Below are positions 5,918 through 6,156 of a stretch of 6,156 bases of DNA, one piece after another (positions within the stretch are counted from its first letter, which is position 1; each line of letters starts with the position of its first letter). A program made the translations under genes and the position numbers. The DNA lies in assembly GCA_903887655.1 (NCBI GenBank), contig CAISQQ010000287.1:1-6156 (forward strand), read 5' to 3'. The DNA is from an uncultured Burkholderiales bacterium (GTDB lineage: Bacteria; Pseudomonadota; Gammaproteobacteria; Burkholderiales; Burkholderiaceae_C). The notes beneath the pieces are model-generated. The model did not search any database. It was not told where the DNA came from and worked only from the letters and a program-made list of their open reading frames with translations.

Positions 5918-5921
5918 GGAG
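5918..5921 (+). promoter_or_regulatory. Ribosome binding site of the tail tube gene
   Basis: GGAG lies 7 nt before ATG 5929, the same motif and spacing as for the capsid gene, within a very similar 15-nt context. Confidence 0.8.
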
Positions 5922-5928
5922 AATTCAA

Positions 5929-6156
5929 ATGTCATCAACCGCAATCTCGGCACAGGGCAGCATCATTGCAGTCAATACTGGAGTGGGTGCAGCCAAAACC
6001 ATTACGGCCATTGCCCTGGGTAACCCCACCATCCTGACCGCAACCTCTCATGGTTTTCAAAATGGTGATGTGGTCACCTTGGCTGGATTGACCGGCATTG
6101 ATGCCAGCACGTTGAATGGCCAGTCCATCAGCGTTCGAAACGTCACAACCAACACC
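5929..6156 (+). CDS. Phage tail tube (major tail) protein, N-terminal part, runs off the window
   Basis: The first 76 codons are present. The N-terminus STAISAQGSIIAVNTG (3-18) resembles siphophage tail tube proteins. It is followed by a small beta module, NPTILTATSHGFQNGDVVTL (32-51) then AGLTGIDASTLNGQSISVRN (52-71). The motif 'HGF.NGDVVT..G..G....LNG....V.N.T.N' recurs in tail tube and tail fibre proteins; databases sometimes label it 'ubiquitin-activating E1 FCCH', a name with no functional meaning here. Its place after the tail terminator gene and its strong ribosome site agree with the tube protein that polymerises into the tail shaft. The truncated length leaves a tail-associated adhesion domain protein as a less likely alternative. 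Confidence 0.82.
   Translation, partial: MSSTAISAQGSIIAVNTGVGAAKTITAIALGNPTILTATSHGFQNGDVVTLAGLTGIDASTLNGQSISVRNVTTNT

Noticed and set aside
1..6156. CRISPR array, tRNA, insertion sequence, att site, defence or other accessory gene
   Set aside because: No spaced repeats, cloverleaf, transposase motifs, inverted-repeat ends or cargo genes were seen; all coding space is explained by virion structural genes.

Overview
The window is a contiguous piece of the head-to-tail morphogenesis module of a long-tailed (siphovirus-type) HK97-fold phage or prophage. All recognisable genes lie on the + strand. Nothing here (no integrase, att site or host flanking gene) shows whether it is a free phage or an integrated one. 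The 223-aa connector resembles the phiE125 gp8 family. Together with the moderate GC content this suggests a phage of a Gram-negative, probably Burkholderiales-like, host; that host assignment is an inference.

Layout from left to right: the last codons of an upstream gene (to 95); HK97-type portal (104-1414); a 105-residue beta-rich small structural protein, possibly a capsid decoration protein (1407-1724); U35 prohead protease (1732-2379); a gap with two tandem terminator-like hairpins; major capsid protein with a built-in N-terminal scaffold (2472-3707); a gap with one strong hairpin; a 55-residue small protein (3774-3941); phiE125 gp8-like head-tail connector (3941-4612); head-closure/adaptor protein (4613-4954); HK97 gp10-like protein (4944-5492); DUF3168-type tail terminator (5489-5833); a gap with two more hairpins; and the start of the tail tube protein gene (5929 to the window edge).

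The gene products form one assembly line. The portal nucleates the prohead, the capsid protein forms the shell with its N-terminal coiled coil acting as scaffold, and the protease removes that scaffold. The gp8-like connector and the adaptor then close the portal vertex, the gp10-like and DUF3168 proteins finish the tail end, and the tube protein builds the tail. Within blocks the genes are tightly packed: stop and start codons overlap or nearly touch, and some Shine-Dalgarno sequences are fused to the preceding stop codon, which suggests translational coupling.

The most notable feature beyond standard gene content is the arrangement of hairpins. The only three gaps of meaningful size each hold rho-independent-terminator-like hairpins. 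The genes for the two most abundant virion proteins (capsid and tail tube) are both preceded by a tandem pair and by a very similar ribosome-binding leader. No promoter fits between the hairpins and these genes, so read-through, antitermination or RNA processing must be involved. I saw no clear evidence for a wholly new system; the window is mainly a well-organised conventional structural module with two small proteins of uncertain function.
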